The position numbers were made by a program, and so were the translations under genes. 64,000 nt of DNA from Brucella rhizosphaerae (GTDB lineage Bacteria > Pseudomonadota > Alphaproteobacteria > Rhizobiales > Rhizobiaceae), in the NCBI RefSeq assembly GCF_002252475.1, contig NZ_NNRK01000025.1:248001-312000 (forward strand). Direction: 5' to 3'. The notes beneath the pieces are model-generated. The model was not told where the DNA came from and made no database searches. It was given only the letters and a program-made list of their open reading frames with translations. Below are positions 9,211 through 16,315 of this stretch, piece after piece; position 1 is the first letter of the stretch; each line of letters opens with the position of its first letter.

Positions 9211-10311
9211 ATGGCTGTTTTGTCAGATTACACCTCTGGCACGATAACGCTTGCCAATGGTTCAACGGCTGTGACCGGCACCGGCACACTGTTTAATGTG
9301 GCGAAGTTTCGTGAAGGTGACACGCTTCAAATCCAGAACCTGACGGCTGTTATTGCCAGTGTGAACAGCAATATATCGCTGACACTGACCGTGCCTTGGA
9401 CGGGCACCTCGCTAACGGATGCGCCGTATAGAGCGAGATATTTGCCTGACGGCGCGCGGGTAACAGCACAAACTACAACACTGATCGAACTTCTCGGAAA
9501 CGGTGTCTTGTCCAACATTGCTGAACTTGGCGTTGAGGATGGCAAGGCGCCTGTCGGCAATGCGGCGGGTGAGTATGAGTTAAAGTCTGTGCCGACAGAT
9601 CCGAACGGCAGTCTCGGTAAGTTGGCAGATCTAACTCTTGCTAACCGACAGGTTTTGCAAACGGACGGTTCAGGCAATCTCACGGCAATAACTCTTTCTT
9701 CCAAGCAAATTCTACAGACAGACGCTAACGGCTCTCTCACCCCGTTGTCATTAGTCGCTAACAAGATGCTTGTAACGAACAGTTCTTCGCAAGTGGCGCT
9801 TGTTGACGATAAGTCCGTACGCAACCTTTCAACTACAAATGTCGCGTCTTCAGTTGCTTATGTCGATGTAACTATACCATCCGGCTTTGATGTATTTGAG
9901 CTTTACCTAAAAGAACTGATCCCAGTTAATAATGCAGTGGCCCTTCAGATCCAGTTCAGTACCGATGGAGGATCGAGCTTCTACACAGGCGCAGATTATA
10001 GAACCAGTGCAATATCTGTAACGGGCACAGCATCAGGTGGTTTTGCTGGTGGCACGATCACAAACAATGTTCAAATCGGAAATGACATCTCCAATGTCCA
10101 CGGATTTTCAACGAGAATTTCTGTTTATCCTGGTAGCCCTATAGGTCGTCCAGCAGTGTCATCGGTCACAGGTCTGCAATCGTCTTTCGGCTATAAACTA
10201 CAGATAGCGGCGGGTTTGTTGATCACAGTAATGCAGCGGATCACAACCATCAGAGTATTTTTTAATTCTGGCAACGCTGCCAGCGGGAAACTTATCTTGA
10301 CGGGAGCGTGA
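9211..10311 (+). CDS. Phage tail fibre protein
   Basis: 366 residues, with ribosome site GGAG 7 nt upstream of ATG. The N-terminus (TSGTITLANGSTAVTGTGT) is a well-known beta-rich opening of tail fibre or short-fibre proteins. The middle contains degenerate tandem repeats of about 20 residues (QVLQTDGSGNLTAITL / QILQTDANGSLTPLSL). The C-terminal 150 residues form a putative receptor-binding beta domain. It would determine adsorption together with the hub. Confidence 0.82.
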   Translation: MAVLSDYTSGTITLANGSTAVTGTGTLFNVAKFREGDTLQIQNLTAVIASVNSNISLTLTVPWTGTSLTDAPYRARYLPDGARVTAQTTTLIELLGNGVLSNIAELGVEDGKAPVGNAAGEYELKSVPTDPNGSLGKLADLTLANRQVLQTDGSGNLTAITLSSKQILQTDANGSLTPLSLVANKMLVTNSSSQVALVDDKSVRNLSTTNVASSVAYVDVTIPSGFDVFELYLKELIPVNNAVALQIQFSTDGGSSFYTGADYRTSAISVTGTASGGFAGGTITNNVQIGNDISNVHGFSTRISVYPGSPIGRPAVSSVTGLQSSFGYKLQIAAGLLITVMQRITTIRVFFNSGNAASGKLILTGA

Positions 10312-10312
10312 T

Positions 10313-10639
10313 ATGGCAGAAGCTATGAAAGACGGCGAATATGTAGAAGTCGATGCGGCTTGGTTGCATGCCCGAGACAGCGGTGAATTTATTGCTCCTA
10401 CGCCGACACCGCAGGTGGTTTCGAGATTTCAGGCTAGAGCGGCATTATTTGCGGCAGGACTATTGCCCCAAGTTGAAAATGCCATTTCCGAGGCTGAGCC
10501 TCTTGTGCAAATGGCATGGAGCGATGCTCAGGAGTTTCGGCGTGATAGCCCTACAATCTTAGCCTTAGCTAATGTGATTGGCTTGACAGAAAATCAGGTG
10601 GATCAACTCTTTACCGAAGCGTTTCAGATCGTTGCGTAA
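10313..10639 (+). CDS. Last gene of tail operon, fibre-associated protein
   Basis: 108 residues, starting 1 nt after the fibre stop. Helical C-terminal half (RAALFAAGLLPQVENAI ... ENQVDQLFTEA) similar in style to small proteins downstream of tail fibres in rhizobial phages. Followed 30 bp later by a terminator hairpin. Function unknown. Confidence 0.65.
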   Translation: MAEAMKDGEYVEVDAAWLHARDSGEFIAPTPTPQVVSRFQARAALFAAGLLPQVENAISEAEPLVQMAWSDAQEFRRDSPTILALANVIGLTENQVDQLFTEAFQIVA

Positions 10640-10669
10640 TTAACCTATCCCCACAATCGGACCGACCAC

Positions 10670-10704
10670 ACCGCCCTTGAAGCGGTTTTCCGTGCCGTAA
10701 GGAA
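10670..10704 (+). repeat. Copy 1 of 35-bp direct repeat, containing tail-operon terminator
   Basis: ACCGC-(CCTTGAA)-GCGGTTTTC is a short rho-independent-type hairpin with T-run after the last tail gene. It is followed by CGTGCCGTAAGGAA. Nearly the same string recurs at 12235-12270 on the other side of the glycosyltransferase-like gene. Confidence 0.75.
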
Positions 10705-10730
10705 GTACTAAGAATCCAGCGGAATGAGCT

Positions 10731-12203
10731 TCATGAAAGCGGCTGAGGTGAAAGCAGATTCATATCACCGCTCATCGGTCGAGTTTTATCAAAAATGCGT
10801 TCAATGCTATCCGCTACCGCTACAAAAAAAGTCAAGTATCCAGAGATGTACATGGGAAGAAGATAACGCCATTCCAGTCCTGTCTCCGACAATAGATAGG
10901 GAATGGTGTATAGCAGGCCAAACACATAGACTGCACAAGGTAAAGCATTTCTGTTTTTTAGACAGAAAACAAAACCAATGACCCCCAGCAAAATTGACGG
11001 CCAATGCTTGAATAGTAATGATGTTTTAAGTGATATAAGTGTTTCCACTGTCCACCGGTACCCCGGAATTATCGGGGAGGAAGTCACGTTGAGAATATTC
11101 GGATCCACATAAGGGTGCATCGGAAAGTATTCTGCTGAATGTGCAATTTGGCCTCTTATGTACGCGAATTTGTGACGGATGAACCCTGTGGGCGATTCCC
11201 ATATGAGCATGGGTAGGCGGTCAATAATAAATTGACCGTTCTTCAAGATTCGATCGAATCCGATAAGCGCGTCTTTTGGCCAAAACATAAGCCCATTTCC
11301 ACTGTATAAATACAATGGAATTGAAGCTTCCAGCGCGCCATCGCCAAAAGCGGCGTCATAATACGGTTTCTCTTGCGCTATCAGCTTCTCTTGCAACTCA
11401 GAGTTTGAGTTGACAATTGTTCCGAGATATTGATTGAACAGTGCAAACCTTAACATTGAGCCTTGCTGTTCTACTCCAGGCATCAATACGGATGCCTTTG
11501 TACCCAAAGCAAGAATGACGCAGATGGCTGCTGCAACAGCCACTCGCGCAAGACCATTAATGTTGTGTCGCTTCCCGATGTAGATAAACCAAACTACTGC
11601 GACTAACGGCAAAGATGATATCGCGTTATATCGGATGCTTATAGAAATAAAGAATAACAGTGTTCCGATTATCAGCCATTTGGTGTGTGTGAAACCGCTC
11701 TTATAAAAAGTGTTGAAAGCGAGCAGTCCGAACACAGCGAAAGCAAACACCCAAACGTCTGTCCAGTGGACATTGGTATGCACCCATAGCGGCAATAGAC
11801 AGAGCATTAGCGCAGAACATACTGCTAGTGAAAACCATGATCGAATTGACACCGCAATAACAACAAAGATTGCGGACCATAACAAGGCACCCTGGACGAA
11901 CGAAAAGGATGCAATTGCTGCCTCTCCGGTTGACGTTGAAAGAAAAAACGCTCTCTGGATTATCGCCATTAGCGGCGGCTTAATCGTATCATAGTTTTGT
12001 GTAACTGCTTGCTGCCAACTGTTAGCGCTATCTCGCGATAGAAAACCTGGATAAAACATAAGTAAAAACAAAGTGCTTATTAAAAGCGCGGTAAAAACCG
12101 CAGCGCAAATGCGCGCCCTTACATTGTTGGCATTCTCATGGTGCATAGTGTGAGGCGACCTATTATCCAAAACCATCGTCACAGATAACGATTCATCCGA
12201 CAT
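10731..12203 (-). CDS. Polytopic membrane glycosyltransferase-like protein (prophage cargo)
   Basis: 490 residues with about 10-12 hydrophobic spans. The first outer loop has FYPGFLSRDSANSWQQA followed by a KPP motif. This resembles GT-C type lipid-phosphate sugar transferases (PMT/Gtr-like), whose first loop carries the catalytic Asp and a conserved Pro-Pro. Such genes in prophages often modify the host O-antigen. The start is taken at ATG 12203 rather than a TTG 6 nt upstream; no clear ribosome site. It is antisense to the tail operon and visibly AT-richer. GT function and serotype conversion are inference. Confidence 0.62.
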   Translation of the reverse strand: MSDESLSVTMVLDNRSPHTMHHENANNVRARICAAVFTALLISTLFLLMFYPGFLSRDSANSWQQAVTQNYDTIKPPLMAIIQRAFFLSTSTGEAAIASFSFVQGALLWSAIFVVIAVSIRSWFSLAVCSALMLCLLPLWVHTNVHWTDVWVFAFAVFGLLAFNTFYKSGFTHTKWLIIGTLLFFISISIRYNAISSLPLVAVVWFIYIGKRHNINGLARVAVAAAICVILALGTKASVLMPGVEQQGSMLRFALFNQYLGTIVNSNSELQEKLIAQEKPYYDAAFGDGALEASIPLYLYSGNGLMFWPKDALIGFDRILKNGQFIIDRLPMLIWESPTGFIRHKFAYIRGQIAHSAEYFPMHPYVDPNILNVTSSPIIPGYRWTVETLISLKTSLLFKHWPSILLGVIGFVFCLKNRNALPCAVYVFGLLYTIPYLLSETGLEWRYLLPMYISGYLTFFVAVADSIERIFDKTRPMSGDMNLLSPQPLS

Positions 12204-12234
12204 ACCCAATCGTAAACGATATCACAAACAGCAA

Positions 12235-12270
12235 ACCGCCCTTGAGGCGGTTTTTTCATGCCGAAAGGAA
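12235..12270 (+). repeat. Copy 2 of 35-bp direct repeat, terminator hairpin
   Basis: Perfect stem ACCGCC-(CTTGA)-GGCGGT followed by TTTTT, then CATGCCGAAAGGAA. It matches the repeat at 10670-10704 apart from a few substitutions and 1 bp of length, so the two copies bracket the glycosyltransferase-like gene exactly. Confidence 0.75.
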
Positions 12271-12271
12271 A

Positions 12272-12300
12272 CCCCGGCTCGGAAGTGTGCCGAGCCGGGG
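12272..12300 (-). terminator. Strong 11-bp hairpin, probable leftward terminator
   Basis: CCCCGGCTCGG pairs perfectly with CCGAGCCGGGG across a 7-nt loop. On the minus strand it is followed by a T-rich tract (GTTTCCTTTC). It lies just downstream of the two small leftward membrane-peptide genes. Confidence 0.6.
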
Positions 12301-12352
12301 CAATGCGAGCCTTCCAGTCGCGTCGTTAAGGTTGGCCCGCATTTTCTTTTAA

Positions 12353-12457
12353 TCATTGTGGCAACCACCACAGTAGAATGCATGCCAAAGCCGTTGCCAG
12401 TACGGCACCAGCAAAGAGCAAGGTCTGATCTGAAAAGGTGAAATTGAAAATTGTCAT
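12353..12457 (-). CDS. 34-aa single-span membrane peptide
   Basis: 35-codon frame encoding a short polar N-terminus (MTIFNFTFSDQT) and one hydrophobic helix (about residues 12-32) ending WWLPQ. Its start overlaps the stop of the preceding 27-aa gene by 4 bp (ATGA), so the pair is likely translationally coupled. Size and place beside the lysis genes fit a holin-like or antiholin-like peptide, but no family is recognised. Confidence 0.55.
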   Translation of the reverse strand: MTIFNFTFSDQTLLFAGAVLATALACILLWWLPQ

Positions 12458-12537
12458 CTGCGATTATGCTCCGACCAGATCATAAAGCCGATCAGGGCGA
12501 GCAACGCAGTCGTCATAAACCCAATGAACCAACCCAT
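12454..12537 (-). CDS. 27-aa single-span membrane peptide
   Basis: 28 codons preceded by an excellent ribosome site (GGAGGAATTGTT before ATG). The product is almost entirely a hydrophobic helix (FIGFMTTALLALIGFMIW) with a short charged tail (SEHNRR). Overlaps the 34-aa gene (ATGA). The strong ribosome site and coupling make chance unlikely. Function unknown; lysis-related by location only. Confidence 0.6.
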   Translation of the reverse strand: MGWFIGFMTTALLALIGFMIWSEHNRR

Positions 12538-12602
12538 AACAATTCCTCCGCTCAGTAAACGCCTTTAGCGGGAAAAAAGTTCAATCACTCTTTAAAATAG
12601 AA

Positions 12603-12631
12603 AGCCCCGACAGGCGGGCCTAGCCGGGGCT
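12603..12631 (-). terminator. Leftward terminator hairpin
   Basis: AGCCCCG...CGGGGCT stem; on the minus strand it is followed by TTCTATTTT. Probably terminates the leftward gene ending at 12749. Confidence 0.5.
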
Positions 12632-12748
12632 GAGCGTTCTTGAAGCGGGGGCTTCAACCGCTCCCGATCATCACCCCACAAAGTAAGGAAAACACAATGG
12701 TCAGAACCATTGAATCAAACCCGCTTCTCTTGATGCTGGGCATCAACG

Positions 12749-13075
12749 TTACCTTACTTCGAGAACTTCACCGGTGCTTCGGTCAATAACGACACGCATA
12801 TCATTGTCGCGGCGGTCTATTCCTCGAATGACATAAGAGTTCCTGCGTCGTGAGACACTTTCGACTTCATCCATTCCTTCATCCCGCGCAATTCTCGCGG
12901 CTCGACGCTCGCTTATTTCTCCGCGATCTGGTCGGCGATCCCGATCCATCCTACGGTTTCCATCTGGAACTATTTGAATTCCATTCGGACCGACCTCGAT
13001 GCTTTGTGCTTGTGCTGGAGCGGAAAAAGCGACAGCCGACATGATTAACACTGCGATTGCTGTAAGCTTGTACAT
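12749..13075 (-). CDS. Small secreted protein, PepSY-like fold possible
   Basis: 108 residues with a Sec signal peptide (cleavage about AQA-QS at residue 24). The middle is very Arg/Asp-rich (RRMDRDRRPDRGE). The C-terminal half (ARIARDEGMDEVESVSRRRNSYVIRGIDR ... VIDRSTGEVLEVR) has the helix-strand pattern and ending of a PepSY-like domain. Host-type periplasmic gene inside the prophage, facing away from the endolysin. Role unknown. Confidence 0.68.
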   Translation of the reverse strand: MYKLTAIAVLIMSAVAFSAPAQAQSIEVGPNGIQIVPDGNRRMDRDRRPDRGEISERRAARIARDEGMDEVESVSRRRNSYVIRGIDRRDNDMRVVIDRSTGEVLEVR

Positions 13076-13106
13076 GGCAACTATCCGTTCAAGGTTGTGC
13101 GCCCAC

Positions 13107-13120
13107 CGTTCAATTGAACG
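13107..13120. promoter_or_regulatory. 14-bp perfect palindrome between divergent genes
   Basis: CGTTCAATTGAACG lies in the 150-bp divergent region between the secreted-protein gene and the endolysin. It could be an operator. It does not match the direct-repeat LexA pattern. Confidence 0.3.
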
Positions 13121-13227
13121 AGCTCAGTTCCCCTTAGTTCCTGTGGCTACTGTCAACTCTCCTAACACTCTGAATATCCTGTGATCGCTGCAGCGCTTTC
13201 TCTCGTTTGAATTCCTAGGACAATCCA

Positions 13228-14091
13228 ATGAACAAAACAACGTTCTTCGCGTATGCGAGGCGCGCGCCTTTTGGCGGCCGTCTCTCGCAGGCGCAGGTTG
13301 ATGGCACATCTGCTATATTGACCGAAGCCCTCAAGCGTAATCTACCCGATGAGCAGATCGCGTATATCCTAGCGACTGTCTTTCACGAGACAGGCGGCAA
13401 GATGCAGCCGGTCGTCGAGAACCTAAACTACAACACTGCATCGCAGATCAAGAAGACATGGCCGACGCGATTTCCAACCGTCGCAAGCGCAGAGCTTTAT
13501 GTCCGCCAGCCTCAAAAACTTGCCAATAAGGTCTACGGCGGACGCATGGGCAACGATAATGCTAACGATGGTTGGCTTTTTCGCGGGCGAGGCCTGCCTC
13601 AGATTACAGGCGAGGACAACTACAAGAAGTTCGGCATTGCTGATGCACCTGAGAAGGCGCTAGAGCTACCCACAGCAATCCGCATTCTCTTTGAAGGCAT
13701 GGTGCTGGGTAAGTTCACGGGACGGAAGCTGGGCGACTTTTTCGGCAAGGGTAAAGCCGATGCTGAAGGCGCGCGGGCTATCGTCAACGGCACCGATAAG
13801 GCCACGTTGATTGCTGGCTATTACCGCAATTTCCTCGACAGCCTCGTCGCTGCGCGCGAAATGAAAGCGGTGGCTGTTGAAGATGCCAAGCCTGACGACG
13901 TGCCCCTCCTCAAGGATAAGGCGGTGCAGACCATCGTCGCAGCTGGTGGCGGCACGTTCGTGACCGGCCTTATTGGTGCGGTTTCCAATCCATGGGCATT
14001 CCTGACCGTTGCCTTGATCGTGGTTGCCTTAGGTGGTGGCTTCTGGCTTTGGCATACAGGCAGGCTGGAACTGAAGAGGATGGCGGTGTGA
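13228..14091 (+). CDS. Phage endolysin, GH19/lysozyme-like, with C-terminal membrane anchor
   Basis: 287 residues. FHETGG near residue 53 supplies the catalytic-Glu motif of chitinase/lysozyme-like muramidases, and RGRGLPQITGEDNY near residue 120 is a family hallmark. The last 50 residues contain two hydrophobic spans, so the enzyme is probably membrane-tethered rather than freely cytoplasmic. Degrades host peptidoglycan at lysis. Its stop overlaps the GTG start of the inner-membrane spanin. Confidence 0.86.
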   Translation: MNKTTFFAYARRAPFGGRLSQAQVDGTSAILTEALKRNLPDEQIAYILATVFHETGGKMQPVVENLNYNTASQIKKTWPTRFPTVASAELYVRQPQKLANKVYGGRMGNDNANDGWLFRGRGLPQITGEDNYKKFGIADAPEKALELPTAIRILFEGMVLGKFTGRKLGDFFGKGKADAEGARAIVNGTDKATLIAGYYRNFLDSLVAAREMKAVAVEDAKPDDVPLLKDKAVQTIVAAGGGTFVTGLIGAVSNPWAFLTVALIVVALGGGFWLWHTGRLELKRMAV

Positions 14092-14324
14092 CGTGGCTTT
14101 TAACATTGCGCTCCAAGATTACAGACTACGCCGTGGCAATCGCTGCGGCTCTGGCCGTCCTTGTCGGCGCATATCTCAAAGGCCGGTCTGACAGCAAAAC
14201 AGCGCAGACCGCGCGCGACGCACAATCGGCAACCAAAGCACGGAAGATAGAAAATGAAGTCAGCCGTCTTGATGACAGCGCTGTTGACGCTCGGCTTGCT
14301 AAGTGGATGCGCGACAAGCGGTAA
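14088..14324 (+). CDS. Inner-membrane spanin (Rz-like), GTG start
   Basis: 78 residues starting at GTG 14088, which overlaps the endolysin stop (GTGA). One N-terminal hydrophobic span (about 12-28: YAVAIAAALAVLVGAYL) is followed by a charged helical periplasmic region rich in Ala, Lys, Arg and Asp. A lipoprotein gene is nested in its +1 frame, the classic Rz/Rz1 arrangement. Disrupts the outer membrane after holin and endolysin action (known role of spanins). Confidence 0.78.
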   Translation: MTWLLTLRSKITDYAVAIAAALAVLVGAYLKGRSDSKTAQTARDAQSATKARKIENEVSRLDDSAVDARLAKWMRDKR

Positions 14325-14439
14325 CTATTGCAATATGGCGCGGGCGATCTACGCCAGCCATTACGACACATCAGAAACCAAGCGCCAAATCCTGGCAGAG
14401 AATGAGAAAATGGAAAAGCTATGCGGGGTGCGGCCGTGA
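14254..14439 (+). CDS. Outer-membrane spanin lipoprotein (Rz1-like), nested
   Basis: 61 residues; lipobox LLSGC with the acylated Cys at residue 19 after a short hydrophobic signal. It begins inside the inner-membrane spanin gene in another frame and runs about 115 bp beyond its stop. Together with the upstream gene it forms a two-component spanin. Confidence 0.78.
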   Translation: MKSAVLMTALLTLGLLSGCATSGNYCNMARAIYASHYDTSETKRQILAENEKMEKLCGVRP

Positions 14440-14464
14440 TGAACGAATTGATGGATATTGAAAA

Positions 14465-14800
14465 ATGACCGGCACTGAAATCATGGGGGCTGTCGGCTTT
14501 ATCGTGATGCTGTTCGGCTTCCTGTTTGGCCTTTGGAAATATATCGAAGGCCACATCAGGACGGTGAGATCAGAATGCGGAGTTAAAGCTGACGCAGCTA
14601 CCGCACTTGCCGCGCTGACGAGGCAGGAGCTTTCAGACTATAAGCTGCGTGCGGCTGAAACATTTGCAACAAAGGCCGGGATGCAGGAGCAGACCTCGCA
14701 GATCATGCGTGCCATCGAAAGCGTTGCAAACCGCATTGACGGGCTTACCGAGCGCATGGATCGTGTGTTTGAGCAGAAGACGACGCGGGCGCGATCCTGA
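14465..14800 (+). CDS. Holin-like small membrane protein with coiled-coil tail
   Basis: 111 residues: an N-terminal hydrophobic span (about 7-26, GAVGFIVMLFGFLFGLWKYI) and a long charged helical tail. Located directly after the spanins. Single-span proteins of this layout are often annotated as holin-associated; the function is inferred. Followed by a short terminator. Confidence 0.6.
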   Translation: MTGTEIMGAVGFIVMLFGFLFGLWKYIEGHIRTVRSECGVKADAATALAALTRQELSDYKLRAAETFATKAGMQEQTSQIMRAIESVANRIDGLTERMDRVFEQKTTRARS

Positions 14801-14811
14801 TGTAGTAAAAA

Positions 14812-14832
14812 AGCGGTCTTTGGGCCGTTTTT
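14812..14832 (+). terminator. Terminator after the lysis module
   Basis: Short stem CGGTC-(TTTG)-GGCCG (with one G-U pair), preceded by an A-run and followed by TTTTT. Lies between the convergent lysis genes and rpsU. Confidence 0.5.
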
Positions 14833-14840
14833 AAGCACGT

Positions 14841-15122
14841 TTAAGCCCCGGTTAGAGCATTAACGCTATGAGATGGTGATCTATTAGTCCCCGAGAACGG
14901 CTTTCTCTTAGGCTTAGGCAGTAATCCTTCACGTTGTGCTTTTTTCTTCGCTTCTTTTCGGGCCCTGCCTATGGCAGCTTCCTTTTCGCGAATTCGTTTT
15001 TCTGAAGGCTTTTCAAATGCACGGCGGGCCTTCATCTCACGGAAAACACCCTCACGCTGTAATTTCTTTTTCAAAACACGTAAGGCTTGATCAATGTTAT
15101 TGTCTCGGACAAGAACTTGCAT
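14841..15122 (-). CDS. rpsU: 30S ribosomal protein S21 paralogue
   Basis: 93 residues with the canonical S21 opening ([20 protein letters not shown]), then [17 protein letters not shown], and a basic C-terminus. S21 helps base-pairing of mRNA leader with 16S rRNA. Its position inside a prophage, beside a cold-shock gene, is unusual; phage-borne S21 is known in some environmental phages. It may instead be a captured host stress paralogue. Confidence 0.9.
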   Translation of the reverse strand: MQVLVRDNNIDQALRVLKKKLQREGVFREMKARRAFEKPSEKRIREKEAAIGRARKEAKKKAQREGLLPKPKRKPFSGTNRSPSHSVNALTGA

Positions 15123-15130
15123 AACGGCTC

Positions 15131-15319
15131 CTAACGTCTAGCTTCCAAAGATGAATCACGGGCTATTCTTGCTGCCCTCAACCGATCAGTCTTAGCGGAG
15201 GTCGCGGATTTTTCTTCATTGAGAATAGACTTAGCTGTGTGATCAATTCGCGACTTGAGCACCTCGGGGTGCTTATTAAGTCGCTTGAAAAGAGTATCTT
15301 TTGTGTATTCGGTTATCAT
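15131..15319 (-). CDS. 62-aa unknown hydrophilic protein upstream of rpsU
   Basis: Starts at ATG 15319 behind a GGAGAA ribosome site rather than at an upstream alternative. The product is basic and helical ([26 protein letters not shown]), ending in an Arg-rich tail. It ends 8 bp before the S21 gene, so the two are probably cotranscribed. Function unknown. Confidence 0.6.
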   Translation of the reverse strand: MITEYTKDTLFKRLNKHPEVLKSRIDHTAKSILNEEKSATSAKTDRLRAARIARDSSLEARR

Positions 15320-15354
15320 GGCGATGTTCTCCAAATATAAAATAAAGCCTATGA

Positions 15355-15543
15355 CTAACGGGCTCGGCTTTTTGAACAACCGCCAGCAGTTCGTCTCAGA
15401 ACGTTTGAAAGTTTTGACCAGTCGCGCGGCGAAGTAATGCGCTTTGAGATGTTTCCCATCAAGCGGGACTGATCCAAAGGCGAAATATCAATCTTACTGG
15501 ATTGATTTGTGAGGTTTCGTGAATGGTCTCGTTGGTTTTCCAT
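15355..15543 (-). CDS. Possible 62-aa hydrophilic protein
   Basis: An Arg/Ser-rich 62-residue frame with a fair ribosome site (GAGAGG 5 nt before ATG). It would be the first gene of the leftward run towards rpsU. Composition is low in hydrophobics and shows no motif. It may be real or chance. Confidence 0.4.
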   Translation of the reverse strand: MENQRDHSRNLTNQSSKIDISPLDQSRLMGNISKRITSPRDWSKLSNVLRRTAGGCSKSRAR

Positions 15544-15589
15544 AAGAGCCTCTCTGTTAAATTTATTAATTCAATGAGCACGCAAATAA

Positions 15590-15617
15590 AAAGGGCCGAG
15601 CGTGCACTCGACCCTTT
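15590..15617 (-). terminator. Leftward terminator of the cold-shock gene
   Basis: Stem AAAGGG-C-CGAG / CTCG-A-CCCTTT with a 6-nt loop; on the minus strand followed by TTTTTATTT. Confidence 0.65.
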
Positions 15618-15679
15618 AAAAGTAAACTTCTTTCAACAGTGCCAGTACATCCGTGGTCAAAGGAAAGGAGAAAACCTAT

Positions 15680-15889
15680 TTATGCAGCCTGAAGGTTGCA
15701 GGCCGACATCTTGCCGGACTTCATGTCTCGTTCCATATCGTAGCCAATCTTCTGTCCTTCGACGATTTCGCGCATTCCGGCGCGCTCGACGGCAGAGATA
15801 TGAACGAAGGCATCTGCACCACCGTTATCAGGCTGAATGAAGCCGAAGCCTTTTGTGGAGTTGAACCATTTGACTGTGCCAGTGGTCAT
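15680..15889 (-). CDS. Cold-shock protein, CspA family
   Basis: 69 residues starting at ATG 15889 (AAGGG upstream). Shows GTVKWFNSTKGFGFIQPDNGG (RNP1) and DAFVHISAVERAG (RNP2) of single CSD proteins. RNA chaperone binding single-stranded nucleic acid. Sits between phage lysis and early genes with rpsU, suggesting a translation/stress cargo block. Confidence 0.93.
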   Translation of the reverse strand: MTTGTVKWFNSTKGFGFIQPDNGGADAFVHISAVERAGMREIVEGQKIGYDMERDMKSGKMSACNLQAA

Positions 15890-15904
15890 AATAAACCCTT
15901 TCAT

Positions 15905-16315
15905 AGAAGTATAGAGGGCAACACGCAGTTGCGTGAAGTAAAGTGATAACGATTATTAAAAAGGGGTTCGTTCAGGACGCGGTGCTAAACGCGTAATAAA
16001 GCAAAACTCATCAAGAAAATATCGATAATTAATACTTAATGCGTGAGCTTGAATTTGTCAAATTATATTTATTTTTATTCTTGAAAATGGAATTATATAT
16101 AATGTTTGTACGGATATTTGTTCGGGAATTATTTCAAAAACTTACAACAGGCGAATGTTCAAAAAAAGGTCGGGTGATCCAGATATTTGTCAGACGCTGA
16201 GCGAGGTAATTTCTGGAGCTATTTCGGCGCGCTGCTGTTGACGCCCCTTTCACTTCCACCACAATGAAAAATTGCTGGCCGCCAACCCGCTAACCAACCA
16301 ACACGAGGAGACTGT
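15905..16315. other. 411-bp AT-rich intergenic region
   Basis: No credible gene. The core (about 16020-16140) is strongly AT-rich. It holds two direct repeats TTTGTACGGA (16105-16114) and TTTGTTCGGG (16117-16126). At 16157-16171 there is an imperfect LexA-like GTTC-N7-GGTC. Probably contains the promoter(s) for the divergent csp and phage early genes. Confidence 0.5.

Noticed and set aside
12697-12789. 30-codon rightward ORF with AAGGAA upstream
   Set aside because: Runs into the 3' end of the convergent secreted-protein gene and has no motif; left as chance despite the fair ribosome site.
13116-13130. GAAC-N7-GTTC near the endolysin promoter as a LexA box
   Set aside because: Inverted half-sites; the alphaproteobacterial box is a direct repeat GTTC-N7-GTTC.
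15523-15946. Rightward ORFs opposite the cold-shock gene
   Set aside because: They are mirror frames of csp, whose motifs are unmistakable.
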